A DNA stretch of 64,000 nt, taken from Streptomyces cyaneochromogenes (GTDB lineage: Bacteria > Actinomycetota > Actinomycetes > Streptomycetales > Streptomycetaceae). A model generated the notes under the pieces. It was not told the origin of the DNA. It ran no database searches and worked only from the letters and a program-made list of their open reading frames with translations. Position numbers and translations under genes: made by a program. Where the stretch lies: the NCBI RefSeq assembly GCF_003963535.1, contig NZ_CP034539.1, forward strand, positions 5,580,001-5,644,000. Direction: 5' to 3'. Shown here one piece after another: positions 40,323 to 48,961 of this stretch (the stretch's first letter is position 1; each line of letters begins with the position of its first letter).

Positions 40323-41369
40323 GTGGCGATCACCAAAGCGGTCCCCCAGGGGACCGAGGACGGCGACGACCGCGACGGCCACGGCGATCCCCGGGCGCCG
40401 AGGGAGCGGACCGAGGAAGGCAGGCACCTCAACTCCCCCCTCCTCCTCACCATGCTCATGCTGGTACTGGTGCTCCTCCAGAGCCCGATCCGCCGCGCGC
40501 TCTCCGCACCGGTGATGCAGAGCTGGACGACGGTGTTCGTCGCGGTGATGGTGCAGGCGCTGCCCTTCCTGGTCCTCGGCGTGCTGCTCTCGGCGGCCAT
40601 CGCGGTGTTCGTCCCGCCGTCCTTCTTCGCCCGCGCCCTGCCCCGCCGTCCCGCCCTCGCCGTCCCGGTCGCCGGAGCGGCGGGCGCGGTGCTGCCCGGC
40701 TGCGAGTGCGCGTCCGTGCCGGTGGCCGGGGCGCTGGTCCGACGGGGCGTCACCCCGGCCGCGGCCCTCGCCTTCCTGCTGTCCGCTCCGGCGATCAACC
40801 CGATCGTGCTGACGGCGACCGCGGTGGCCTTCCCCGGCAACCCGCAGATGGTCCTCGCCCGCCTGGTCGCGAGCCTGCTCGTGGCCTGCGCGATGGGCTG
40901 GCTGTGGCTGCGTCTGGGCCGTACCGACTGGCTGAAGCCGCCGTCCCGTCCGTCCCACGACGCCCAGGGCAAGGGCGAGGCCTTCTGGGGCTCGGTCCGG
41001 CACGACGTGATGCACGCGGGCGGCTTCCTGGTGGTCGGCGCGATGGCGGCGGCGACCCTCAAGGCGGTGGCCCCGGAGAGCTGGCTGCGTGCGGCGGCCG
41101 ACAACCCGGTGCTGGCCGTGCTCGCCCTCGCGATCCTCGCCGTGGTGCTGTCGATCTGCTCGGAGGCGGACGCGTTCGTGGCGGCGTCGCTGTCGCAGTT
41201 CTCGCTCACGGCCCGGCTCACCTTCCTCGTCGTGGGCCCGATGATCGACCTGAAGCTCTTCGCGATGCAGGCAGGCACTTTCGGCCGCGCCTTCGCCCTG
41301 CGTTTCGCACCGGCCACCTTCGCGCTGGCCGTGACCGTGTCGGTGCTGACCGGATGGGTGATGTTGTGA
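40323..41369 (+). CDS. YraQ/UPF0718-type permease
   Basis: A 348-residue membrane protein with about eight to ten helices, of the predicted permease family (DUF318, related to YraQ and ArsP). After a polar 35-residue N-terminus come LTMLMLVLVLLQSP, FVAVMVQALPFLVLGVLLSA, the conserved metal- or thiol-type motif LPGCECASVPVAGALVRRG, and FLLSAPAINPIVLTATAVAF. The same two motifs recur in diverged form in the second half (ICSEADAFVAASL), a sign of internal duplication. GTG at 40323 follows GGAGG. Its stop overlaps the TIGR03943 gene start (GTGA). The transported solute is unknown; partners in other bacteria are linked to zinc homeostasis. Confidence 0.88.
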   Translation: MAITKAVPQGTEDGDDRDGHGDPRAPRERTEEGRHLNSPLLLTMLMLVLVLLQSPIRRALSAPVMQSWTTVFVAVMVQALPFLVLGVLLSAAIAVFVPPSFFARALPRRPALAVPVAGAAGAVLPGCECASVPVAGALVRRGVTPAAALAFLLSAPAINPIVLTATAVAFPGNPQMVLARLVASLLVACAMGWLWLRLGRTDWLKPPSRPSHDAQGKGEAFWGSVRHDVMHAGGFLVVGAMAAATLKAVAPESWLRAAADNPVLAVLALAILAVVLSICSEADAFVAASLSQFSLTARLTFLVVGPMIDLKLFAMQAGTFGRAFALRFAPATFALAVTVSVLTGWVML

Positions 41370-42091
41370 ACCGCCAGGCCCAGTCGGCAGTCCTGTTCCT
41401 GCTCGGCGCGTCCCTGCTGCACGCGGGCACCACCGACCTCTACCTGCGCTACGTCAAGCAGGGCCTGCGCCCGCTGGTGCTGGTGGCCGGCGCGGTACTG
41501 ATCGCGGCGGCGGTGGCGACCATCTGGTACGAGCGCAAGCGGGCCGGGCGGCGCGACCCGGGCGGCGCCCAGGACCATGTCCACCCCGAACCCCGTGTCT
41601 CCTGGCTCCTCGTCCTCCCTCTCCTCGCCCTCATCCTGGTCGCCCCGCCCGCCCTCGGCTCGTACAGCGCGACCCGCACCGGCACGGCCCTCCAGGAACC
41701 CCTCGCCTACCCGGCGCTCCCGGCCGCCGACCCCCTGCCCCTCAGCGTGGTCGACTACGCGGGCCGCGCCGTCTACGACCACGGCCGCACCCTGCGCGAC
41801 CGTCGCGTCCGGCTCACCGGCTTCCTCGCCCTGGACCCCGACGGCACCCCCTACCTCGTCCGCATGGCCCTCAACTGCTGCGCCGCCGACGCCCAGCCGG
41901 TCAAGGTAGCCCTGACCGGCCAGGTCCCCCCGGTCCTCCAGCCGGACACCTGGCTCCAGGTCACCGGCACCTACACCCCGCGCCGGGCCGAGGACCCGGT
42001 CAACGGCGGCCCGATCCCGTTCATCGAGGTCACGGAGGCGAAGCCGGTGGCGGCGCCGAAGGATCCGTACGACGAGAGCTGGAACGGCTGA
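41366..42091 (+). CDS. TIGR03943/YcgQ family protein
   Basis: A 241-residue partner of the permease. Two or three N-terminal helices (SAVLFLLGASLLHAGTTDLY, LVLVAGAVLIAAAVATIWYE, WLLVLPLLALILVAPPALGS) precede an extracytoplasmic domain with VRLTGFLALDPDGTPYLVRM, the cysteine pair LNCCAADAQPVKVAL, and TWLQVTGTY. The CC site may hold metal. GTG at 41366 overlaps the permease stop, and these two genes are paired in many bacteria. In Bacillus the pair is Zur-controlled by recollection; no Zur-type site was recognised here. Confidence 0.88.
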   Translation: MNRQAQSAVLFLLGASLLHAGTTDLYLRYVKQGLRPLVLVAGAVLIAAAVATIWYERKRAGRRDPGGAQDHVHPEPRVSWLLVLPLLALILVAPPALGSYSATRTGTALQEPLAYPALPAADPLPLSVVDYAGRAVYDHGRTLRDRRVRLTGFLALDPDGTPYLVRMALNCCAADAQPVKVALTGQVPPVLQPDTWLQVTGTYTPRRAEDPVNGGPIPFIEVTEAKPVAAPKDPYDESWNG

Positions 42092-42103
42092 CCCCGCTCT
42101 CTC

Positions 42104-42155
42104 TTGCCGCTCCCCGGGACGCCCTCTACGCTGAATCTGATGGGTCGTCAGATTC
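42104..42155 (+). promoter_or_regulatory. Promoter with overlapping operator for the amidohydrolase
   Basis: TTGCCG (42104-42109), 17 bases, then TACGCT (42127-42132) form a good housekeeping-type promoter. It runs straight into an exact inverted repeat GAATCTGA (42133-42140) / TCAGATTC (42148-42155) with seven bases between. The repeat covers the expected transcription start, the usual place for a repressor such as a TetR protein. No regulator gene is adjacent. Confidence 0.65.
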
Positions 42156-42167
42156 GGGAGGCGTGGC

Positions 42168-43382
42168 GTGGCCAGTACCGAGAGTGGCACCAAAGACCTG
42201 CCCAAAGTCATCAGCGTGGACGATCACGTGATCGAGCCCGCCCACCTCTTCGAGACGTGGCTCCCGGCCAAGTACCGGGACCGGGGCCCGAAGCCCCTCA
42301 CCGCGGGGATCGGTGAACTGGAGTACGTCGGCGGGAAGTACCGGTTCACCACCGATCCGGACGGCCAGATCACCGACTGGTGGGAGTACGAGGGCGACCT
42401 CTTCCCGTACAAGCGCATCATCGCGGCCGTCGGCTTCTCCAGGGACGAGATGACCCTCGACGGCATCACGCGCGAGCAGATGCGGCGGGGCTGCTGGGAT
42501 CCGAAGGCGCGGCTCGCGGACATGGACATCAACCATGTGGAGGCCTCGCTCTGCTTCCCGACCTTCCCGCGTTTTTGCGGGCAGACCTTCGCGGAGGCCA
42601 AGGACAAGGAGGTCGGGCTGGCCTGCGTGCGGGCCTACAACGACTGGATGGTCGAGGAGTGGTGCGGTGACAGCGGCGGCCGGCTGATCCCGCTGTGCCT
42701 CATCCCGCTGTGGGACATCGACCTCGCCGTCGCGGAGATCCACCGCAACGCCGCACGCGGGGTGCGCGCGGTGACGTTCAGCGAGATCCCGACCTACCTG
42801 GGGCTGCCGTCCATCCACTCCGGCTACTGGGACCCGTTCTTCGCGGCCTGCGAGGAGACCGGCACGGTCGTCAACATGCACATCGGCAGCAGCTCCCAGA
42901 TGCCGGCCGCCTCCCCGGACGCCCCACCCGCGGTCCAGGCGTCCCTGTCCTTCAACAACGCCATGGCGTCGATGATGGACTTCCTGTTCTCCGGGGTCCT
43001 GGTGAAGTTCCCGCGGCTCAAACTCGCCTACAGCGAGGGCCAGATGGGCTGGATCCCGTACGCCCTGGAGCGCGCGGACGACGTCTGGGAGGAGCACCGG
43101 GCCTGGGGCGGCGTCAAGGACCTGATCCCGGAGCCGCCGTCGACGTACTACTACCGCCAGATCTTCTGCTGCTTCTTCCGGGACAAGCACGGCATCGAGG
43201 CGATCGAGACGGTCGGCGTCGACAACGCGACCTTCGAGACGGACTATCCGCACGTCGACTCGACCTGGCCGGAGACGAAGCGGGTGGCCGAGGAGCATGT
43301 CGGCGGGCTCCCCGCCGAGGTGGCCTACAAGCTGCTGCGCGGAAACGCGATCCGGATGCTCGAACTTCCCTTTGACCAGTAG
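42168..43382 (+). CDS. Amidohydrolase-family (ACMSD-like) enzyme
   Basis: A 404-residue cytoplasmic TIM-barrel enzyme of the amidohydrolase group often annotated as metal-dependent hydrolase or decarboxylase. Metal-site candidates are VISVDDHVIEP near the N-terminus, NMHIGSSS in the middle, and the aspartate of FETDYPHVDSTWP. WDPKARLADMDINHVEASLC and GVRAVTFSEIP are also family-like. GTG at 42168 gives a short polar lead. A probable repressor-controlled promoter precedes it and a 3Fe-4S ferredoxin gene follows by 108 bases. The pair occurs in actinobacterial degradation clusters that often also contain P450s. The substrate is unknown. Confidence 0.88.
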   Translation: MASTESGTKDLPKVISVDDHVIEPAHLFETWLPAKYRDRGPKPLTAGIGELEYVGGKYRFTTDPDGQITDWWEYEGDLFPYKRIIAAVGFSRDEMTLDGITREQMRRGCWDPKARLADMDINHVEASLCFPTFPRFCGQTFAEAKDKEVGLACVRAYNDWMVEEWCGDSGGRLIPLCLIPLWDIDLAVAEIHRNAARGVRAVTFSEIPTYLGLPSIHSGYWDPFFAACEETGTVVNMHIGSSSQMPAASPDAPPAVQASLSFNNAMASMMDFLFSGVLVKFPRLKLAYSEGQMGWIPYALERADDVWEEHRAWGGVKDLIPEPPSTYYYRQIFCCFFRDKHGIEAIETVGVDNATFETDYPHVDSTWPETKRVAEEHVGGLPAEVAYKLLRGNAIRMLELPFDQ

Positions 43383-43490
43383 GACTTGGCGGAAGGGGCG
43401 CCGAGGATCGAACCGAGGATTGAGGGGGCTCACCGGCTGGGCAGTCCAGTCATGAAGGTCATGGCGGGAGTGCGTACGACGGGAGCGCGG

Positions 43491-43691
43491 ATGAAGATGT
43501 CCACGAAGGTCTCCATCGACCCGAACCTCTGTTACGGCTCGGGCGAGTGCGTGCACCGCGCCCCGTCGGTCTTCGAGTTCGTGGACGAGTACGGCGTCGT
43601 GCGGCCGGGGCGGGCGGACAGCGGGGACGATCCGCGGGTTCAGGAGGCGGCCGAGAAGTGCCCGTCCCAGGCCATCCTCCTCACCGAGTAG
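43491..43691 (+). CDS. 3Fe-4S ferredoxin
   Basis: A 66-residue one-cluster ferredoxin. Three cysteines in LCYGSGECVHRAP and AAEKCPSQAI fit a 3Fe-4S cluster, with a Tyr-Gly in place of the second cysteine of a 4Fe-4S site. This type commonly donates electrons to actinobacterial P450s. ATG at 43491 (MKMSTKVSIDPNL) is chosen because GGGAG precedes it; ATG at 43497 is also possible. It follows the amidohydrolase gene on the same strand. No reductase or P450 lies next to it, so its partner is elsewhere; the CYP121-like enzyme at 28 kb is one candidate in this window. Confidence 0.92.
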   Translation: MKMSTKVSIDPNLCYGSGECVHRAPSVFEFVDEYGVVRPGRADSGDDPRVQEAAEKCPSQAILLTE

Positions 43692-43694
43692 CGG

Positions 43695-44453
43695 TCATCG
43701 ACCGGTCGGATACCGCCAGCCGAACGCACCCAGCGCCCGCGCCCTGGCCTCCACCACCGCCATGCGCGCCGTCCGCTCCGCGGGGTCCACGTGGGTCGGC
43801 TGCCCCGTCATCTGGCCGTCCCACTTCCGGTAGAGCAGCCCCACCTCCGCCGAGAACCAGCCCCGGCTCACCGAGTTGAGCGCGAGCAGCAGGCCGGTGT
43901 CCTCCGACGCCGGCAGCGCCATCCAGCCGCCGAGGCCGAGCAGCAGGTCGCGGCGTACGCAGAGGGTCGCCGGGTGGACCTGGGCGCGGAAGTCGTGCGC
44001 CCTCCAGAAGTCGAGCACGGCGCCCGGCTCGATCGGCCCGTCGTCGGGGTCGTCCGGGAAGCCGGCCGTCGAGCCGTCCGGCAGCAGGTCCAGGACGCGC
44101 GAGGTCGTCCAGCCGACCGAGCCGTCGGCCTCCAGGGCGGCCACGTCACGGGCCAGCGTGCCCGGCGTCAGCCGGTCGTCGGCGTCCAGGATCTTCACGT
44201 ACTCGCCCTCGGCGTGCGCGAGTGCGATGGTGCGGGCCACGCCGGGGCCCCCGGGCCGGCCCTGGCGGAAGGTCACGCGGGGGTCGTCGGGGACGTACCG
44301 GCGGACCTCGTCCGTCCTGCCGTCCTCCTGGATCACCCAGTGCCATTCCCAGCCCGACGGCAGCTCCTGTGCGTCCAGCGAGGCGTGGGCCTCCGGCAGG
44401 AACGCCGCCGACGGGCCGTGCACAGCGGTGACGACGATGACGCGTCGGGCCAT
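43695..44453 (-). CDS. GT2-family glycosyltransferase
   Basis: A 252-residue soluble nucleotide-sugar transferase. It begins MARRVIVVTAVHGPSAAFLP, has the GT-A core VIQEDGRTDEVRRYV and the metal-binding ILDADDRLTPGTL, and later RVLDLLPDGSTAGFP and LPASEDTGLLLAL, an ED-type acceptor motif. No membrane segment is visible. ATG at 44453 is chosen; an upstream in-frame GTG at 44462 sits too close to the GGAAAGG ribosome site. It stands alone, convergent with the ferredoxin gene with three bases between the stops. Donor and acceptor are unknown. Confidence 0.85.
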   Translation of the reverse strand: MARRVIVVTAVHGPSAAFLPEAHASLDAQELPSGWEWHWVIQEDGRTDEVRRYVPDDPRVTFRQGRPGGPGVARTIALAHAEGEYVKILDADDRLTPGTLARDVAALEADGSVGWTTSRVLDLLPDGSTAGFPDDPDDGPIEPGAVLDFWRAHDFRAQVHPATLCVRRDLLLGLGGWMALPASEDTGLLLALNSVSRGWFSAEVGLLYRKWDGQMTGQPTHVDPAERTARMAVVEARARALGAFGWRYPTGR

Positions 44454-44712
44454 CGCGGCGCTCACCACCTTTCCGGCTGCGGACATGCAAAGGCCCGATC
44501 GCTGGCGACGGGGGATGCACCAGCGATCGGGCTGTCCCCAACAGTAACAAGGCTGCCTGTCCGGCGGGAGTCGACTGATCCGCTACATGGAGGGGTTGTG
44601 ACGGGGATCACGGAAACCGCTGTCCGGCGAACCCTCGTCATGCCACATGCGTTTCTGCTCCATCACTGAGCGCACCGACTGCTCCATGCGGCCCCCGGAC
44701 CTCCTTTCGCGC

Positions 44713-44784
44713 ACGGCGCACGGACCTACTTCGTGCACGGCGCGCGGACCTACTTCGTGCACGGCGCACGGACCTACTTCGTGC
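44713..44784. repeat. 24-bp tandem repeat, three copies, spanning a stop codon
   Basis: Three near-identical 24-bp units (44713-44736, 44737-44760, 44761-44784; one base differs in the middle unit) overlap the 3' end of the giant WD40 gene. On that gene's strand each unit carries CACGAAG-TAG in the same frame, so every unit repeats the Thr-Lys-stop ending. Each unit can also fold as GCACG-aagtaggtc-CGTGC. Confidence 0.85.
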
Positions 44785-47700
44785 ACGGCGGCTCGTACGA
44801 CAGCCGAGGCAGGTACTCGTCCCACTTGTCCCGCGTCAGCACGCCCCGCGTGGTCGAGCAGACGCGGTGGATCGCCTGGTCCACGTCCAGGTTCCACAGC
44901 CGTACCGTGTCGGTGCCGCTGGAGACGCCGAGCATGTGGCTCGTCGGGCTGAACGACAGGAAGTTGCCCGTCTTGGCGTTCGGGCTCATCGCCTGGCCGA
45001 TGGCGGAGGCGTCGGAAGGCACGGAGACGTTCCACAGCCGGACCGTGTTGTCGTTGCCGCCGCTGGCCAGATAGCGTCCGCCCTTGCTGAACGTCAGGGA
45101 CACGACCGCCTCGGTGTGGCCGGTGAGGGGCGAGCCCAGCGAGGCCGCCTCGCCCGGGTCGGTGACGTCCCACAGCCGCACGGTGTCGTCGTCGCTGCCG
45201 CTGGCCAGCGTATGGCCGTCCGGGCTGTACTCGAGCGCGTTGACCGGCCCGGTGTGCCCGGTCAGCGGCGCGCCGAACAGGGTCGGCCGGCGGGGGTCGG
45301 TCACCTTCCACAGGCGGATCGTGCTGTCCGCGCTGCCGCTGGCCAGCGTGCGGCCGTCCGGGCTGAAGGCCAGGGAGTTGATGTAGCCGGTGTGTCCGGT
45401 GACCGGCGTGCCGAGCGGCACGACATGGCCGGGGTCGCCGACGTTCCACAGCCGGATGGTGCGGTCGTCGTAGGCGGTGGCCAGGGTGCGCCCGTCCGGG
45501 CTGAACGCCAGCGCGTCGGGGCCCATGAAGCGGGTGCGCAGCGTCAGGGGCGACCCCAGGGAGAGGGGCCGGGCCGGGTCGCCGACGTCCCACAGATGCA
45601 CCGCCCGGCTGCCGGTCAGCACCGCGAGGGTGCGGCCGTCGGGGGAGAACACCAGGGAGCGCTGGCCGCCGTCGCCGGGCATGAAGGGCTTGTTCAGCAG
45701 CACGGGCCGGGCGGGCCGGGCCACGTTCCACAGCCGGACGCTGCCGTCGCGCGCGGCGGTGGCGAGCACCCGCCCGTCCGGCCGGAACGCCCCGCCGCGG
45801 CCGATCATGTCCGCCGTCGGGATCGACCACAGGCGAACCTTGCTGTCGCCGCTGCCGGTGGCGAGCGTACGGCCGTCGGGGCTGAACCCGAGCGCGTACA
45901 TCTCCCCGCTGGCGCCCGCGAGCGGCTCGCCGACCTGGGAGGGATACGCCGGGTCGGTCACGTTCCACAGGCTCGCGGTGCTGTCCGCGCTGGCGGCGGC
46001 GAGCATGGTGCCGGCCGGGTTGAAGGCCACCGACCAGATGGGGCCGGTGTGCCCGGTGAGCGGTGCGCCGAGCTGGGTGCCGTGGCGCGGGTCGGAGACG
46101 TCCCAGAGCCGGATGGTGTCGTCCGCGCCGCCGCTGGCCAGGGTGCGGCCGTCCGCGCTGAACGCGACGGAGTGCACCAGGTCGGTGTGCCCGCTCAGCG
46201 TGGAAAGCGCCTTCGGGCGGCCCGGTCCGGCCACGTCCCACAGCCGGATCCGGTCGTCGTCGCCCCCGGCCGCGAGCGTACGGCCGTCCGGGCTGAACGC
46301 CACGGACCGCACGGCGGCCTCGGCACCGGTCAGCGTGGCGAGCGCCGCGGGCCGAGCCGGGTCGGCCACATTCCACAGCCGTACGGTGCGGTCCTCGCTG
46401 ACGGAGGCGAGCGTACGGCCGTCCGGGCTGAAGGCGACCAGGTAGATCGTGCCCTCGTGCCCCGTCAGGGGCGCACCGAGCGGACGCGGCCGGCTCGGGT
46501 CGCGTACGTCCCACAGCCGGACCGTGCCGTCGTCCGCGGCGCTGGCCAGGGTGCGGCCGTCCGGGCTGAAGACCGCGCTGCTCACCCAGCTCTCGTGCCC
46601 GGTCAGGGGCTTGCCCAGCGGCTCGGGCCGGGTCCTGTCGGAGACGTCCCACAGGCGTACGGTCCGGTCGTAGCTGGCCGTGGCGAGGAGCCGTCCGTTC
46701 GGGCTGAAGGTGGTGAGGTAGACGGCGCCGGTGTGGCCGCGCAGCGGTGTGGCCAGTGGGGCGTTCACGATCGAGATCAGCCGGCTGCTCGTGTCCTCGT
46801 CGTCCGGCCGCAGCCGGTGTGCGACCAGATCGAGCTGGGCGGACAGCGACGGGTCCGTGTACTGGAAGCGGTCGGCCTCGGCGAGCACCTGGGCGAACAC
46901 GGCGTCGTCCCGCTGCTGCCAGGCGACCACCGCCGAGCCGACGGCCAGCATCGCCAGCGCGACCAGCGCCGCGACCGCGCCCCGCATGATCCACACCGTG
47001 CGCCGGCGCAGCCGGACCGAGGCGGCCAGGAACTCCACCGCGCTGCGGGTCAGGAACGTGTCCCCGGCGGACCGGGCCCAGCTGTAGGCCTGCCCCAGCC
47101 GGGAGCCCCGGTACAACAGGGAGGAATCCCTGTCGGACTCCTCCCAGGCCCGGCCGTCCTCCTCCAGCCGCTGGCGCAGCAGATTGCCCTGCCGGTCGTC
47201 GTCGATCCAGTCCCGCAGCCGCGGCCAGGCATGGAGCAGCGCCTCGTGCGTGATCTCCACGGTCTCCGCGTCCAGCGTCACCAGCCGGGCCTGGACCAGC
47301 GCCTCCAGCGACTCCTCGGTCTTGCCCGGATCCGTCGACTCGGCCGCCAGCTGCCGCCGGGTCCCGCGCCGCCGGGTGGCCTGGGTGTCCTCGCCGAGCC
47401 GGACCAGCCGGAGCAGCAGCAGCCGTGCGGCGGTACGCGCGGCCGGATCGAGCCCCGACCAGGCACGCTCGGCGGTGGCGGCCACGGCACCCTGGATCCC
47501 GCCGGCCGCCCGGTACCCGGCGAGCGTCAGCCGCCCCGCCTTGCGCCGCTGCCAGGTGGCGAGCAGCGCGTGCGAGAGCAGCGGCAGCACCCCCGCGTCA
47601 TGCGTCCCGCGCGGCCCGTCCGCACTCACCTCCCGCACGATCAGCTCCGCCAGCCCCGGCTCCAGCTCCAGCCCCACGGCCTTGGCGGGCCCGGTCACGG

Positions 47701-48961
47701 CCTCCCGCAACTCCGAGGTCGTGAGCGGTCCGAGCACCATGTGCCGGTGCTGCAGCGCGTCGGCCACCTCGGGGTGGGCCAGGCACTGCTCGTAGAAGTC
47801 GGCGCGGATGCCGAGGACGACGAGCACGGGGGCGGAGTCGTCCGCTTCGGCGGGCGTACAGGCGGCGTGGAGGACCTGGACGAAGGTACGGCGGTCCGCC
47901 TCGTCGGGGCAGAGGGTGAAGGTCTCCTCGAACTGGTCGACGATGAGAACGGCAGGAGCCGCCGAGGAGGCCTCGCGCTTGGCCCAGGTGCGCACGGCGG
48001 CGCGGGTGGCCTGCACGAAGTCGGCGGAGAGCTCGGTTCCGCCGCCGTCCTCGGCGCTGTCCGGGCGGCCGGGTCCGCCCGGGTCCGCCGAGGGGGGTGC
48101 GGCGGAGGGCTCTGCGGCTAAGGGGTGCGTCGCTGAGGAGTGTGCGGAGGAGGAGCTCGGGGCGGAGGCGCTTGCGGAGGAAGAGCTCGGGGCGGAGGCG
48201 CTTGCGGAGGAGGAGGGCTCTTCCCCCTGGCGGTCGGCCCGGCGGTCGCGCGCTGCCGAGGAGCCGACGACGTCCGCGAGTTCCGGTATACGGCGGATCA
48301 GTTCGGCGAGCGGATCATTGCCCGGCACGAGCTGCACGACGGTGCTCACCGGGCCGCCCTCACCGCTCAGGGCGCCGTTGCGGAGGGCGGGCACCAGACC
48401 GGCGTTCAACAGGGAGGACTTCCCGGCCCCCGAGGCACCGACGAGCATGACCAGACCGCCGCCGGACTGCTCGACGGTGCGCAACTGGGCCACCAGCGCG
48501 TCCGTACTCCGCTCCCGGCCGAAGAACCAGTCGGCGTCCTGCTGCCGGTACGAGGCCAGTCCCCGATACGGACACACCGCGGCGGACACGGCAGGGGCCT
48601 CGACCGGAGCCTGCTCCTCCTCTTCCCCGGAGGTCGCCCGCTCCCACAGCCGCTGCCACTGGCCCAGGTCGTACAGTCCGGCGGACACGGGGGTGGGGCG
48701 GGCGCGCCGCGCCTGGGGAATCAGGACATGGAGTACGGCCACCAGGGCGGCGAACTGCGCGGGCACGTTCTTGGCCCGCCGCCAGTCGCTGATCCGCTGA
48801 GCGGACACCCGCACGGGACGCCCTCGCTCGTCCACCCGCTGCAGCCGGACGACCGCCTCGGCCACGCTCTTGAGCGGCGGGTTGCCGGCCTCCTTGTACA
48901 GCAGCGCGAGCCGTTCCGCGAAGGCCGTGCGTGCCCCGGAGTCGAAACTCAAAGCCTCCAC
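44774..48961 (-). CDS. nSTAND NTPase with 14 WD40 repeats
   Basis: A 1395-residue signal-transduction ATPase. Residues 1-90 resemble a helix-turn-helix (VSAQRISDWRRAKNVPAQFA). Residues about 130-560 are the NTPase: CPYRGLASYRQQDADWFFGR, Walker A VGASGAGKSSLLNAG and Walker B VLIVDQFEETFT. A Ser/Ala insert sits between the Walker boxes. A membrane-like helix (GAVAALVALAMLAVGSAVVA) lies near 660. Residues 735-1390 contain 14 WD40 units of the form FSPDGRTLASGS..TVRLWDV, enough for two seven-bladed propellers. STAND proteins assemble on ligand binding; some act in phage defence or development. No separate effector domain is visible. GTG at 48961 follows GGAAGTGAGGC. Confidence 0.92.
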   Translation of the reverse strand: MEALSFDSGARTAFAERLALLYKEAGNPPLKSVAEAVVRLQRVDERGRPVRVSAQRISDWRRAKNVPAQFAALVAVLHVLIPQARRARPTPVSAGLYDLGQWQRLWERATSGEEEEQAPVEAPAVSAAVCPYRGLASYRQQDADWFFGRERSTDALVAQLRTVEQSGGGLVMLVGASGAGKSSLLNAGLVPALRNGALSGEGGPVSTVVQLVPGNDPLAELIRRIPELADVVGSSAARDRRADRQGEEPSSSASASAPSSSSASASAPSSSSAHSSATHPLAAEPSAAPPSADPGGPGRPDSAEDGGGTELSADFVQATRAAVRTWAKREASSAAPAVLIVDQFEETFTLCPDEADRRTFVQVLHAACTPAEADDSAPVLVVLGIRADFYEQCLAHPEVADALQHRHMVLGPLTTSELREAVTGPAKAVGLELEPGLAELIVREVSADGPRGTHDAGVLPLLSHALLATWQRRKAGRLTLAGYRAAGGIQGAVAATAERAWSGLDPAARTAARLLLLRLVRLGEDTQATRRRGTRRQLAAESTDPGKTEESLEALVQARLVTLDAETVEITHEALLHAWPRLRDWIDDDRQGNLLRQRLEEDGRAWEESDRDSSLLYRGSRLGQAYSWARSAGDTFLTRSAVEFLAASVRLRRRTVWIMRGAVAALVALAMLAVGSAVVAWQQRDDAVFAQVLAEADRFQYTDPSLSAQLDLVAHRLRPDDEDTSSRLISIVNAPLATPLRGHTGAVYLTTFSPNGRLLATASYDRTVRLWDVSDRTRPEPLGKPLTGHESWVSSAVFSPDGRTLASAADDGTVRLWDVRDPSRPRPLGAPLTGHEGTIYLVAFSPDGRTLASVSEDRTVRLWNVADPARPAALATLTGAEAAVRSVAFSPDGRTLAAGGDDDRIRLWDVAGPGRPKALSTLSGHTDLVHSVAFSADGRTLASGGADDTIRLWDVSDPRHGTQLGAPLTGHTGPIWSVAFNPAGTMLAAASADSTASLWNVTDPAYPSQVGEPLAGASGEMYALGFSPDGRTLATGSGDSKVRLWSIPTADMIGRGGAFRPDGRVLATAARDGSVRLWNVARPARPVLLNKPFMPGDGGQRSLVFSPDGRTLAVLTGSRAVHLWDVGDPARPLSLGSPLTLRTRFMGPDALAFSPDGRTLATAYDDRTIRLWNVGDPGHVVPLGTPVTGHTGYINSLAFSPDGRTLASGSADSTIRLWKVTDPRRPTLFGAPLTGHTGPVNALEYSPDGHTLASGSDDDTVRLWDVTDPGEAASLGSPLTGHTEAVVSLTFSKGGRYLASGGNDNTVRLWNVSVPSDASAIGQAMSPNAKTGNFLSFSPTSHMLGVSSGTDTVRLWNLDVDQAIHRVCSTTRGVLTRDKWDEYLPRLSYEPPCTK
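48144..48213. repeat. In-frame 30-bp tandem repeat inside the STAND gene
   Basis: A 30-bp unit starts at 48144 and 48174, with a partial third copy from 48204. It encodes the ten-residue period SSSASASAPS of the low-complexity insert between the Walker boxes. Because 30 is a multiple of three, copy number can change without loss of frame. Confidence 0.8.

Noticed and set aside
44867..48121. A 1084-residue plus-strand frame antisense to the STAND gene
   Set aside because: Its regular pattern merely reflects the WD40 repeats read backwards.
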